A DNA stretch of 14,504 bases from Candidatus Saccharimonadia bacterium (GTDB taxonomy: Bacteria; Patescibacteriota; Saccharimonadia; Saccharimonadales; SZUA-47), in the NCBI GenBank assembly GCA_938050265.1, contig CALLJT010000074.1, positions 1-14,504 of the forward strand, written 5' to 3'. The position numbers were made by a program, and so were the translations under genes. Under the pieces are notes generated by a model that searched no databases, was not told the origin of the DNA, and saw only the letters and a program-made list of their open reading frames with translations. Below are positions 6,610 through 12,225 of this stretch, one piece after another. Every line of letters begins with the position of its first letter. The first letter of the stretch is position 1.

Positions 6610-7311
6610 CTATTTGGTCTGCTCGTAGAACCGAACCTGTAGTATACGTAGGCCTTTGTTGTCATAGCTCCACATATAATCTTCAAGCGCTGGATCAAAT
6701 ATACCAACACGCTCAGGTGCTGTCGTTTCATCTCCATCGAGGTCTGCCAGCACGGTCAAAAACTCTTTGCTTTTATTCTCAAAACTACTTTTGCCTTTTG
6801 TGCGGATAAACGCCGATGATTCAATAGAGCAGATTTCTTCTCCGGTCAGCGGGTCCGTGCCACATGTCGTGACTTTTGCCTTGCCGCCTGGCTTACCAAG
6901 TGGTCGAGCCCACACAGTATACTCGGTCGTGCCGTCACCATCTGGATCAGGGTTTGGCAGGTTAAACGCACTGCTTCCGTCCGTACAGTTGCCGTCGACT
7001 ACTGCGAAGTCGCCTTCAGCAAGCTTAACCCGACAATTGCCGTCGAGCGGCACGAATATCCGGCCACCAGAGGTTATATCTGCTGATTTGTTTTTAGGTA
7101 CCCCGATTACATTAAGGTTGAAATGCTGGCCGTTGGGCGCCCCGTTGCCGCCGCCGTTACCGCCATTACCACCCTTGTTGCCGGCATTTTCTGGCTTCAG
7201 CGCAAAACTGCTACCCACCATGATGAGGCCGATCAAAGCGAATCCCGCTATAAACGCCCCCATGTTGGTTGATTTTTTGTTCACCGATTTTTTGGCAGAT
7301 TTTTTCGCCAT
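6610..7311 (-). CDS. Membrane-anchored extracytoplasmic protein with DxDxD loops, function unknown
   Basis: A 233-aa protein. A Lys-rich N terminus (res 1-16) is followed by one transmembrane helix (about 17-38), a Gly/Asn-rich linker (44-61) and a soluble, probably beta-rich domain. That domain contains four cysteines (C93, C109, C150, C161) that could form disulfides outside the cell. It also has two acidic loops, D122-D124-D126 followed by G, and D190-D192-D194, resembling calcium-binding DxDxDG loops. There is no cleavable signal peptide and no LPxTG, so it should be an N-anchored surface protein. I do not recognise a catalytic motif. It has an AAGGAAA Shine-Dalgarno and its own promoter at 7359-7387. 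It lies next to another surface protein gene but is separated from it by a terminator. Confidence 0.75.
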   Translation of the reverse strand: MAKKSAKKSVNKKSTNMGAFIAGFALIGLIMVGSSFALKPENAGNKGGNGGNGGGNGAPNGQHFNLNVIGVPKNKSADITSGGRIFVPLDGNCRVKLAEGDFAVVDGNCTDGSSAFNLPNPDPDGDGTTEYTVWARPLGKPGGKAKVTTCGTDPLTGEEICSIESSAFIRTKGKSSFENKSKEFLTVLADLDGDETTAPERVGIFDPALEDYMWSYDNKGLRILQVRFYEQTK

Positions 7312-7358
7312 ATAAATATTTCCTTTTTTGGAGCGTTTTTGTTTTCAAATACTCGCTT

Positions 7359-7387
7359 ATGGTAGCCTGCTAGCGTCCCCATGTCAA
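7359..7387 (-). promoter_or_regulatory. Promoter of the DxDxD surface-protein gene
   Basis: On the minus strand a consensus TTGACA (7387-7382), a 17-bp spacer and TACCAT (7364-7359). The predicted leader is about 40 nt and contains the AAGGAAA ribosome site before the ATG at 7311. Confidence 0.6.
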
Positions 7388-7418
7388 TTATGCTCAGCTC
7401 GGCCCGGCTCGCTACACT

Positions 7419-7452
7419 AAAAACGCTCCACCCTGATACGGAGTGGAGCGTT
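7419..7452 (-). terminator. Intrinsic terminator of the LPNTG surface-protein gene
   Basis: AACGCTCCAC (7422-7431) and GTGGAGCGTT (7443-7452) form a perfect 10-bp stem with an 11-nt loop. Reading on the minus strand the stem runs into TTTTT (7423-7419). It lies about 30 bp past the stop of the gene at 7482. Confidence 0.85.
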
Positions 7453-7481
7453 CGTCGCTGTTTCGGTATAGCTACTGCTAA

Positions 7482-8264
7482 CTAAACCATCTGGCGGCGG
7501 ATGCTTGCGACATATGACGCAGCACCGATTATGAGTGACCCGACAAGCGCGAGCGCTGGGCTGGCACCGGTGTTCGGTAGCTCGGTAGGTAGTACTGCAG
7601 GTGTCGTCTGTTCAGCCACACCTTTGCCAGCTTCGGTATCTGTAGATAGTACAGCTGGTGCATCTACTTCAGGTGCTTCTGGAGTCTGTTCGGCGACAGG
7701 GTCTACCGGGTCAGCGGACACGACTGGCTCTTCAACTATCTCTGCTGGTGCAGCAACACATGAGTCATCAGTTGCGAGGATCGCATCGTTGTACTCGCAG
7801 GCAGCTGGTGCTTCTGGAGCAACACATGCGTGATTGTCAGCAGTGATATCCGCATTGTACTCACACATCTCAGGGGCACTACATGCCTCGTCTTCTGCTG
7901 TAAGCGCAGCATCGTATGCACATACGTCTGGAGTACTTACTTCAGCTGTTCCGTAACACTCGATAACGTGGCTAATACCGTAGTTTTTACCGTTTTTATC
8001 GTTGACCGGTGCTTTGAGGCTGTCAAAGTTGCCGTCTTCGTACACGACACGGCCTGTGCCGCCTTTAACAATAACTTTCATAACTTCGCTACGCATCGTG
8101 TGCCAAACTTGCTGTTCGCCACTCACTTCATACTTTGTGCAGTTTTCACCCCAATAATTCTCGTGGTTTTGTGAACTGTTTGTACCAGTTGCAGATGCAA
8201 ACGCACCCATCGTAGATACTACGGTTGCTGTTGCTATCGCTGCTATAATAATACTCTTGAACAT
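7482..8264 (-). CDS. Sortase-anchored (LPNTG) surface protein with three Cys-x-Tyr-[Asn/Asp] repeats
   Basis: A 260-aa exported protein. A signal peptide covers about residues 1-26 (basic start, hydrophobic core, A-S-A region). The N-terminal domain (27-108) has a cysteine pair C42/C103. Three repeats with Cys at both ends follow (115-128, 134-147, 156-169), each C-x-Y-[ND]-x-x-[LI]-x-[AT]-x-[DE]-x-x-C, separated by short A-P-E linkers. A Pro/Glu/Ala/Val-rich wall-spanning stalk (170-226) leads to LPNTG (229-233), a hydrophobic helix and a positively charged tail (R-R). This is a complete sortase substrate; no sortase gene is in the window. A strong AAGGAG Shine-Dalgarno lies 8 nt before the ATG. 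The repeats resemble the C-N-Y-[DN]-x-x-A-x-x-D-G-S-C modules of other surface proteins, but the exact family is not certain. Confidence 0.85.
   Translation of the reverse strand: MFKSIIIAAIATATVVSTMGAFASATGTNSSQNHENYWGENCTKYEVSGEQQVWHTMRSEVMKVIVKGGTGRVVYEDGNFDSLKAPVNDKNGKNYGISHVIECYGTAEVSTPDVCAYDAALTAEDEACSAPEMCEYNADITADNHACVAPEAPAACEYNDAILATDDSCVAAPAEIVEEPVVSADPVDPVAEQTPEAPEVDAPAVLSTDTEAGKGVAEQTTPAVLPTELPNTGASPALALVGSLIIGAASYVASIRRQMV
7758..7922 (-). repeat. Three-copy Cys-bracketed repeat region within the LPNTG protein
   Basis: Codons 115-169 encode three 14-residue modules that start and end with Cys and hold Tyr at position 3, Asp/Asn at 4 and an acidic residue near position 11. Spacing between modules is 5 and 8 residues. 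Protein conservation is clear, but the DNA copies have diverged. Confidence 0.8.
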
Positions 8265-8312
8265 CTCTTTTACTCCTTTGCCCGACGTATCTCATGTATC
8301 GAGCTGTGCATT

Positions 8313-8341
8313 ATTATAGCAGATTGTTGATACAATTGCAA
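8313..8341 (-). promoter_or_regulatory. Promoter of the LPNTG surface-protein gene
   Basis: On the minus strand TTGCAA (8341-8336), a 17-bp spacer and a perfect TATAAT (8318-8313). The predicted leader is about 42 nt with AAGGAG near its end. A small dyad ATTGT-TGAT-ACAAT (8323-8336) sits mostly in the spacer. Confidence 0.7.
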
Positions 8342-8358
8342 CTATACTATGTCATCTA

Positions 8359-8387
8359 TTGATTTTATAACCTGTTGCTGGTACAAT
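8359..8387 (+). promoter_or_regulatory. Promoter of the exported-protein/kinase gene pair
   Basis: TTGATT (8359-8364), a 17-bp spacer and TACAAT (8382-8387), the latter with an extended TG (8379-8380). It is divergent from the promoter at 8313-8341. The ATG at 8419 lies 31 nt past the -10 and lacks a Shine-Dalgarno. Confidence 0.65.
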
Positions 8388-8418
8388 CTCCCGCATCGAC
8401 CCTTCTGGTCTCCCACAT

Positions 8419-9120
8419 ATGGACTACGGATATTTTTGGTATAAATTCAAATCACAGGCGCAGTTGTTTGCTGCGGTGTTTGTCGTCGCGTTTGGCTTTC
8501 TGTACACGGTCATAGGAGCTAACGACGACTTTAAGCAACCAGCTACACAAAAAGCGAGCACGGCGGTCGTACAGAACACACCCCTGGAAAACACCGAAGC
8601 GCCAGACGACGTTAGCCCTGCTACGCAAGTCGAAATAGCCGAGGAGCAGTCCTCAGACGATCAGGAAACTGCGGACGCCGCTCAATCTGACGAACAACAG
8701 GTTCCTGCGTCAACTCAAAATACAGCAGCGCAGCAGCCAGAAAACCCAGTAGAGAGCGAGCCCTCTGTACCAGACGACCAAGACACTGAGCAGTCTACAG
8801 AGGACGCCGGCGCCGCACAGCCCATCCCACCACAGCAAGACCAACAAGCCTCACTAGACATCACAGCAGACGGCTGCTACGTCACGGCGTATGCACCAGA
8901 AGCAATGACGCTCACTATAGAATCAATCAAAAACGGCAAAGGTGGATCAACTGATCACCAAATCGCCGCAGGAGAAACAGCCTACATCGCTGCTGGTGGC
9001 GGCCTTGAAGGCATGCAGGTCACCGCAACGCTCACCGACGCAGCAGACATAGAACAGGCTCGCTCTGTGTCAGTCATGACAATCCCGCTCTGCTCACAAA
9101 ACAGCGAATTCCAACCGTAA
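8419..9120 (+). CDS. Membrane-anchored exported protein with long acidic Gln-rich stalk, function unknown
   Basis: A 233-aa protein. A short N terminus and one hydrophobic helix (about res 14-33) act as an uncleaved anchor or signal. A low-complexity, probably disordered stretch follows (35-145), rich in Gln, Glu, Asp, Ser, Thr and Pro. The C-terminal domain (146-233) is small and probably beta-rich, with only two cysteines (C153, C225) placed to form one disulfide. The layout suggests a small extracellular domain held away from the membrane by a flexible stalk. No enzymatic motif is visible. The next gene starts 15 nt downstream, so the two are probably co-transcribed. The start is uncertain: no Shine-Dalgarno precedes 8419, and an in-frame ATC at 8395 sits exactly where a leaderless start would be expected. 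Confidence 0.7.
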   Translation: MDYGYFWYKFKSQAQLFAAVFVVAFGFLYTVIGANDDFKQPATQKASTAVVQNTPLENTEAPDDVSPATQVEIAEEQSSDDQETADAAQSDEQQVPASTQNTAAQQPENPVESEPSVPDDQDTEQSTEDAGAAQPIPPQQDQQASLDITADGCYVTAYAPEAMTLTIESIKNGKGGSTDHQIAAGETAYIAAGGGLEGMQVTATLTDAADIEQARSVSVMTIPLCSQNSEFQP

Positions 9121-9128
9121 TACTATAC
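9112..9128 (+). repeat. 17-bp direct repeat at gene end, copy 1
   Basis: CAACCGTAATACTATAC spans the last codons (Gln-Pro-stop) of the exported-protein gene and the start of the gap to the kinase gene. Copy 2 at 10081-10097 differs at one base and sits at the same place relative to the kinase gene's stop. Confidence 0.6.
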
Positions 9129-9135
9129 ACAATCA

Positions 9136-10089
9136 ATGCACGCATCGCCTGAAATTCTAGAGAGTGACAATGACCGTGGTACACGAATCAGTACCGTACT
9201 CGTCACGATAGATGGCCCCTCGAAAAGTGGCAAGACTACCTTACTGCAGTGCATTCAAGATGAGCATGACGCGCTCCTAACTCCTGCTGCTGTTAACCTC
9301 GTTCCCCGGGAGTGTCAAAAACGATTTCAAGAAGAATTCGATCCATATCGTCCGTACATGTTTGGTTCTGTAGCAACAGTTTCTGCAGGCAATTATTTCA
9401 GAGCTGCCACATGGCTAAGACTTCAGGAAGGGGCAGACTTTGAGGGGTTCAATGCAGAACGTCATTCCGATAGCGTACTAGAGTTCATGGAAGACCCCGA
9501 CAACATTAAATACCTCCAGAATGACCCAGAAATAGGTCGTGAAGCAAGCGACACAGGTGCGATCGCTACGGCGCAGACGTTTTGTGTGGAACTGTTCAGG
9601 AAACACGTAGAGCACATTGTCACCACGAGTGAACGAATAGGCAAGCTTGTTGTTGTCGATGCGCGAAATCCAATTGCGCTACTACAAAAACAGCCGAAAA
9701 TGATTGGAGGAGGTAAATCTAACGCTATAGACGCGCGCGCAGTCCTGCCTTTACTGCTCGAAAACTCCCCAGAAAGAGCCGCTCAGAACGAAGGGGGCGA
9801 CTATCCGAGTGTGCTTGAAAACGTGAAACGTAGACGAGCCATCGACGAACATAGACGTGTGAACCCTTACCATCCTCCAGATTCTATCGACTTCAGTGAC
9901 TATTGTTCGTGGTTGACGCAGCTGACAAACCGTGACAAGTACGGACTACCGCCCCACCTACGTATTGATGGCGACCAGGCTGACCTGGACAACATGCAAT
10001 ATCTAGGTGGTCTAATTAGCCAGATCGCCTCTGATACGGGCATAGACCTCCACAGAAAAACGTGCGCAGGCAGCACAGTTCAACCGTAA
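9136..10089 (+). CDS. Divergent cytidylate-kinase-like P-loop NMP kinase
   Basis: A 317-aa soluble protein. Walker A is G-P-S-K-S-G-K-T (res 27-34) right after the first strand V-T-I-D. The C-terminal half follows the CMP-kinase pattern: L-V-V-V-D-A-R (171-177) where Cmk has the G-R-D strand, S-P-E-R-A-A (211-216) where Cmk has A-S-x-x-x-R-A, then Y-P-S-V-L-E-N-V-K-R-R-R-A-I-D (223-237) and R241 with the following N-P-Y, equivalent to the R-D-x-x-D-x-x-R-x-x-x-P segment. It is about 90 residues longer than standard Cmk, mostly between the P-loop and D175, and the sequence is highly divergent, so a changed substrate is possible. It follows the exported protein by 15 nt. TACTAT at 9121-9126 lies 9 nt before the ATG, so a leaderless internal promoter is possible. 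A deoxynucleoside or thymidylate kinase is the main alternative. Confidence 0.6.
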   Translation: MHASPEILESDNDRGTRISTVLVTIDGPSKSGKTTLLQCIQDEHDALLTPAAVNLVPRECQKRFQEEFDPYRPYMFGSVATVSAGNYFRAATWLRLQEGADFEGFNAERHSDSVLEFMEDPDNIKYLQNDPEIGREASDTGAIATAQTFCVELFRKHVEHIVTTSERIGKLVVVDARNPIALLQKQPKMIGGGKSNAIDARAVLPLLLENSPERAAQNEGGDYPSVLENVKRRRAIDEHRRVNPYHPPDSIDFSDYCSWLTQLTNRDKYGLPPHLRIDGDQADLDNMQYLGGLISQIASDTGIDLHRKTCAGSTVQP

Positions 10090-10097
10090 TACAATAC
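10081..10097 (+). repeat. 17-bp direct repeat at gene end, copy 2
   Basis: CAACCGTAATACAATAC matches 9112-9128 with one substitution. It again covers Gln-Pro-stop and the first bases after the gene. Confidence 0.6.
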
Positions 10098-10222
10098 TGG
10101 GCGGCACCTACTGCGGGCGCAGCTTTGTTGAAGGAGAGTATCCACTGATCTGTACGAATGCGCGAAAAAACCGCAGCGTACTAGTACTCACGCACAATCA
10201 AAAGCTGAGCGCACAAGGTGCA
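10098..10222. other. Non-coding spacer with clustered small dyads
   Basis: No convincing reading frame is present. CTGCG-GG-CGCAG (10111-10122) followed by CTTTGTTG could be a weak terminator for the plus-strand kinase gene. GTACG-aa-TGCG (10152-10162) can pair with CGCA-g-CGTAC (10172-10181) around an A-rich loop, and it overlaps the perfect palindrome GTACTAGTAC (10178-10187). These are candidate RNA or DNA structures of unknown role. Confidence 0.35.
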
Positions 10223-10265
10223 AAACAAAAAGACCATAGCTCGCGTTGGCGCTGAGCTATCGTCT
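10223..10265 (-). terminator. Intrinsic terminator on the minus strand
   Basis: AGAC-c-ATAGCTC (10231-10242) pairs with GAGCTAT-c-GTCT (10254-10265), an 11-bp stem with one mismatch and an extra GCG/CGC pairing inside. Reading on the minus strand the stem runs straight into a T-rich tract (TTTTTGTTTT, about 10231-10222). No protein-coding gene lies upstream on that strand, so it most likely ends a non-coding RNA. Confidence 0.7.
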
Positions 10266-10376
10266 CGTAAAAAAGAAAATACCACTCCAGCTGCCCGGTT
10301 TCGCTACTAGCTCCACATGTTCCAAGCGACCAAATACAGAACACATTTCAAAGCGTACAACAAAGTCAATTTGTAT
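10223..10376 (-). ncRNA. Candidate short RNA of about 155 nt, unknown family
   Basis: This interval lies between a near-consensus minus-strand promoter (TTGACA, 17-bp spacer, TATATT at 10383-10411) and a strong minus-strand intrinsic terminator (10223-10265). The expected transcript starts near 10376. The only ATG frame of any length inside it would give about 29 codons and has no Shine-Dalgarno. The sequence does not show the hallmarks of SRP RNA, tmRNA, RNase P or a tRNA. An upstream GAGCTA (minus strand, 10313-10308) could pair with the 5' arm of the terminator and compete with it. 6S RNA cannot be excluded without folding. The existence of the RNA is inference from promoter plus terminator. 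Confidence 0.5.
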
Positions 10377-10390
10377 AGTTACAATATACA
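10372..10390. promoter_or_regulatory. Operator-like dyad over the -10/start of the short-RNA promoter
   Basis: TGTATA-gttacaa-TATACA is a perfect 6-bp inverted repeat with a 7-nt spacer. It covers the -10 hexamer (10383-10388) and the predicted start site, a usual position for a repressor. The region is AT-rich, so chance is possible. Confidence 0.35.
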
Positions 10391-10411
10391 CTAAAATTGA
10401 AGGAGTGTCAA
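10383..10411 (-). promoter_or_regulatory. Strong minus-strand promoter of the candidate short RNA
   Basis: On the minus strand TTGACA (10411-10406, perfect), a 17-bp spacer and TATATT (10388-10383, five of six). It stands back to back with the plus-strand promoter, the two -35 boxes being 8 bp apart. Confidence 0.65.
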
Positions 10412-10419
10412 TGATACAT

Positions 10420-10448
10420 TTGACATAAGTAGATTTATAGTATATTAT
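10420..10448 (+). promoter_or_regulatory. Strong plus-strand promoter of the zincin operon
   Basis: TTGACA (10420-10425, perfect), a 17-bp spacer and TATTAT (10443-10448, five of six). The predicted start is near 10455, giving a leader of about 50 nt that contains the 5' arm of a long stem-loop. Confidence 0.65.
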
Positions 10449-10460
10449 AGATTTAGCGAA

Positions 10461-10525
10461 TTCTGATCTGTTCGTGTTTTTAACCATACCTAAACGTGGA
10501 AAGACACATGACGAATAGATCAGAA
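10461..10525 (+). promoter_or_regulatory. Long stem-loop bracketing the ribosome site and start codon of the first zincin gene
   Basis: TTCTGATCTGTTCGT (10461-10475) pairs with ACGAATAGATCAGAA (10511-10525): 14 Watson-Crick pairs plus one G-U, 15 in a row. The 35-nt loop (10476-10510) holds the GGAAAG ribosome site and ends exactly with the ATG at 10508-10510, so the 3' arm is made of codons 2-6. The predicted transcript starts just upstream of the 5' arm. This looks like a translation-control element, or at the DNA level a protein-binding inverted repeat. Confidence 0.6.
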
Positions 10526-11209
10526 CATACACCCTCTGATAGAGAGGACACGAAAGAACGCGCTTCTATCCAATATAGAGCTGCGCAGGCAATGGCAGCC
10601 ATCGCATTGACTGTAGCCGCGGCTGTAGCGCTACCTACGACAGAAGAAGCTCCAGACAACGCACTGGCACCCGCAGAAACGAGCGTGCCAACCACAACTG
10701 CGTCCACTGTGCCGATTCTCGTTCGGACTACTTCGCCGACCACCGAGAAACGCGTGAGCGATTTCGAACATAGAACAGGCCTGTCGTTAACCGGTATCGC
10801 ACCAGGTTGGACGGTCACCGAGTCTGAACTGCCGCAACGTCTGTGCGCTTCAACGCACGTACCGGCGAAGGAGATCCAGATAAATGGTTGCACCGATAAA
10901 GCAGACAGGGTGTTTGCGCACGAAGTAGGGCACGTCCTCGACATCGAAACCATGAGCGACGAAGACAGAATTGCATGGCTTGTACTCAGAAATATGGAAG
11001 TCACTCACGACGCATGGTGGCCATCACATGACAATGCCGAAGATTTCGATATTGGTTCAGGAGACTTTGCAGAAAACTTCGGATGCTATGCCGACTTTCT
11101 TGCAGGTGAGCCACTCCCTATACTGACCAGTTCCCATGTCGATCCACTCTGCGAGCAGCAAGAAGTTGACTTCATCGCAGGCATCGTAGCGAAAGCGATT
11201 AACGGATAG
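10508..11209 (+). CDS. Membrane-anchored HExxH zinc metallopeptidase-like protein
   Basis: A 233-aa protein: charged N terminus, one hydrophobic helix (about res 25-43), a Thr/Pro/Ala-rich stalk (44-80), then a compact domain. The zincin motif is H-E-V-G-H (138-142). About 47 residues later comes D-F-A-E-N-F (186-191), in which E189 is the likely third zinc ligand, as in gluzincins. Four cysteines (C113, C128, C193, C215) fit an exported, disulfide-bonded domain. The protein should act at the cell surface or outside it; the substrate is unknown. The ATG at 10508 has GGAAAG 4 nt upstream; an in-frame GTG at 10496 is an alternative start that adds four residues. It forms an operon with a second zincin gene starting 3 nt after its stop. 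Confidence 0.7.
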   Translation: MTNRSEHTPSDREDTKERASIQYRAAQAMAAIALTVAAAVALPTTEEAPDNALAPAETSVPTTTASTVPILVRTTSPTTEKRVSDFEHRTGLSLTGIAPGWTVTESELPQRLCASTHVPAKEIQINGCTDKADRVFAHEVGHVLDIETMSDEDRIAWLVLRNMEVTHDAWWPSHDNAEDFDIGSGDFAENFGCYADFLAGEPLPILTSSHVDPLCEQQEVDFIAGIVAKAING

Positions 11210-11212
11210 TCT

Positions 11213-12220
11213 ATGCACACCCTACGACCTGAACACCCACCAACCACCAGCCCGATCATTCTCTACGAAGAGCAGCTATCTGGCACCATACAGCAGGTGG
11301 CGGACCCAGAACGAATCGCAGCCGTAGCTCGACGGCATGCTCGCATAGCCCAGCGTACCGGTGACTTCATGGATACGCACTATGCGTACAATTCAACAGG
11401 GCTCAACATGGAAGCAGTGCGTGAGTTCACAAGCAACAAAGGCTGGACAACCGACCCCCTCTACCTAACCGACTGCAACGGCGAGGAGCTCGACGCAGTA
11501 CTAGAAAAAAATGGCGTATCCTACCTCACGCCCGACGAAGGAGCTGGGCTCTGTGCAAGCGGCATCGGCCTGGTCATCGCACACAGAAACACAGAGCATG
11601 AACAGCAGTACGGCCCGCTCATCACGGAGGAGGTAGCGATACACGAACTAGCCCACTCAGCATACCGCAACAGAACCACATACTACATCGCCTACCGCAA
11701 CGGTGAAATCAGCGCCGACACAGTACGTCTCGGTTACCGTGAAAACATCGTGAACACAGACCCCGCAAAAGACCACGTCCAGAAAAAAGGCGCATTCATA
11801 GAAGAAGGAATTGTAGACGAACAACGCGCACATTATGCACAGCTACACGACCCACGGAGGATAGACCCTGACAGGCAAATCGCCTACAGCAAGACCCACA
11901 CAGACATCAAGATTCCCGTCCGCTATACGCCCCTACCCATCAACGAATCCGCCGGCGGTTATCCGCTGCTGTTCATACCGTCACTCGCCAGCTATGCCCT
12001 GTCTATACTGAGCTCCCTCGACCCTGAACTCGAATCATGCTACGAACAGTCACGGTTCAACACAGACGCAATCAGCGAAACATACACACGGTTCGATTCC
12101 CTGCGCCCAGGTCTGGCACGAGAGTTGCGCGACTTGCAATACGACGAAGACGATTTCGCAGAAGGCCTACGCATCGCCCAAGACGTCGCACGGGAACATG
12201 GCTTCGATCGCTCGACGTAG
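11213..12220 (+). CDS. HExxH zincin-like protein without signal peptide, function unknown
   Basis: A 335-aa protein with no signal peptide or membrane helix, so presumably cytosolic unless exported by another route. The motif I-H-E-L-A-H-S (res 143-149) gives the two zinc histidines and catalytic Glu; F-I-E-E-G-I-V-D-E (195-203) about 50 residues later offers E198 as third ligand. The N-terminal part (1-130) and the C-terminal part (210-335) have no domain I recognise; the latter includes a mildly hydrophobic stretch (250-266). The start follows the previous stop by only 3 nt with little Shine-Dalgarno, so translation probably depends on coupling to the first zincin gene. It converges on the 145-aa orphan gene with 5 bp between the stops and no visible terminator. 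Peptidase activity is inference from the motif. Confidence 0.65.
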   Translation: MHTLRPEHPPTTSPIILYEEQLSGTIQQVADPERIAAVARRHARIAQRTGDFMDTHYAYNSTGLNMEAVREFTSNKGWTTDPLYLTDCNGEELDAVLEKNGVSYLTPDEGAGLCASGIGLVIAHRNTEHEQQYGPLITEEVAIHELAHSAYRNRTTYYIAYRNGEISADTVRLGYRENIVNTDPAKDHVQKKGAFIEEGIVDEQRAHYAQLHDPRRIDPDRQIAYSKTHTDIKIPVRYTPLPINESAGGYPLLFIPSLASYALSILSSLDPELESCYEQSRFNTDAISETYTRFDSLRPGLARELRDLQYDEDDFAEGLRIAQDVAREHGFDRST

Positions 12221-12225
12221 CGCGT

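Noticed and set aside
10400..10428. Five-codon plus-strand frame (M-I-H-L-T) behind a good AAGGAG
   Set aside because: It overlaps the two -35 boxes and lies upstream of the predicted plus-strand start, so it is probably not transcribed; the AAGGAG falls in a promoter spacer.
10090..10495. tRNA, SRP RNA, tmRNA or CRISPR array in the long non-coding region
   Set aside because: No cloverleaf, no GGAAGCAG-type loop, no tag peptide frame and no regularly spaced repeats were seen.
10257..10532. 91-aa minus-strand frame across the short-RNA region
   Set aside because: It starts upstream of the minus-strand promoter, has no ribosome site or recognisable domain, and its 3' end runs into the terminator.
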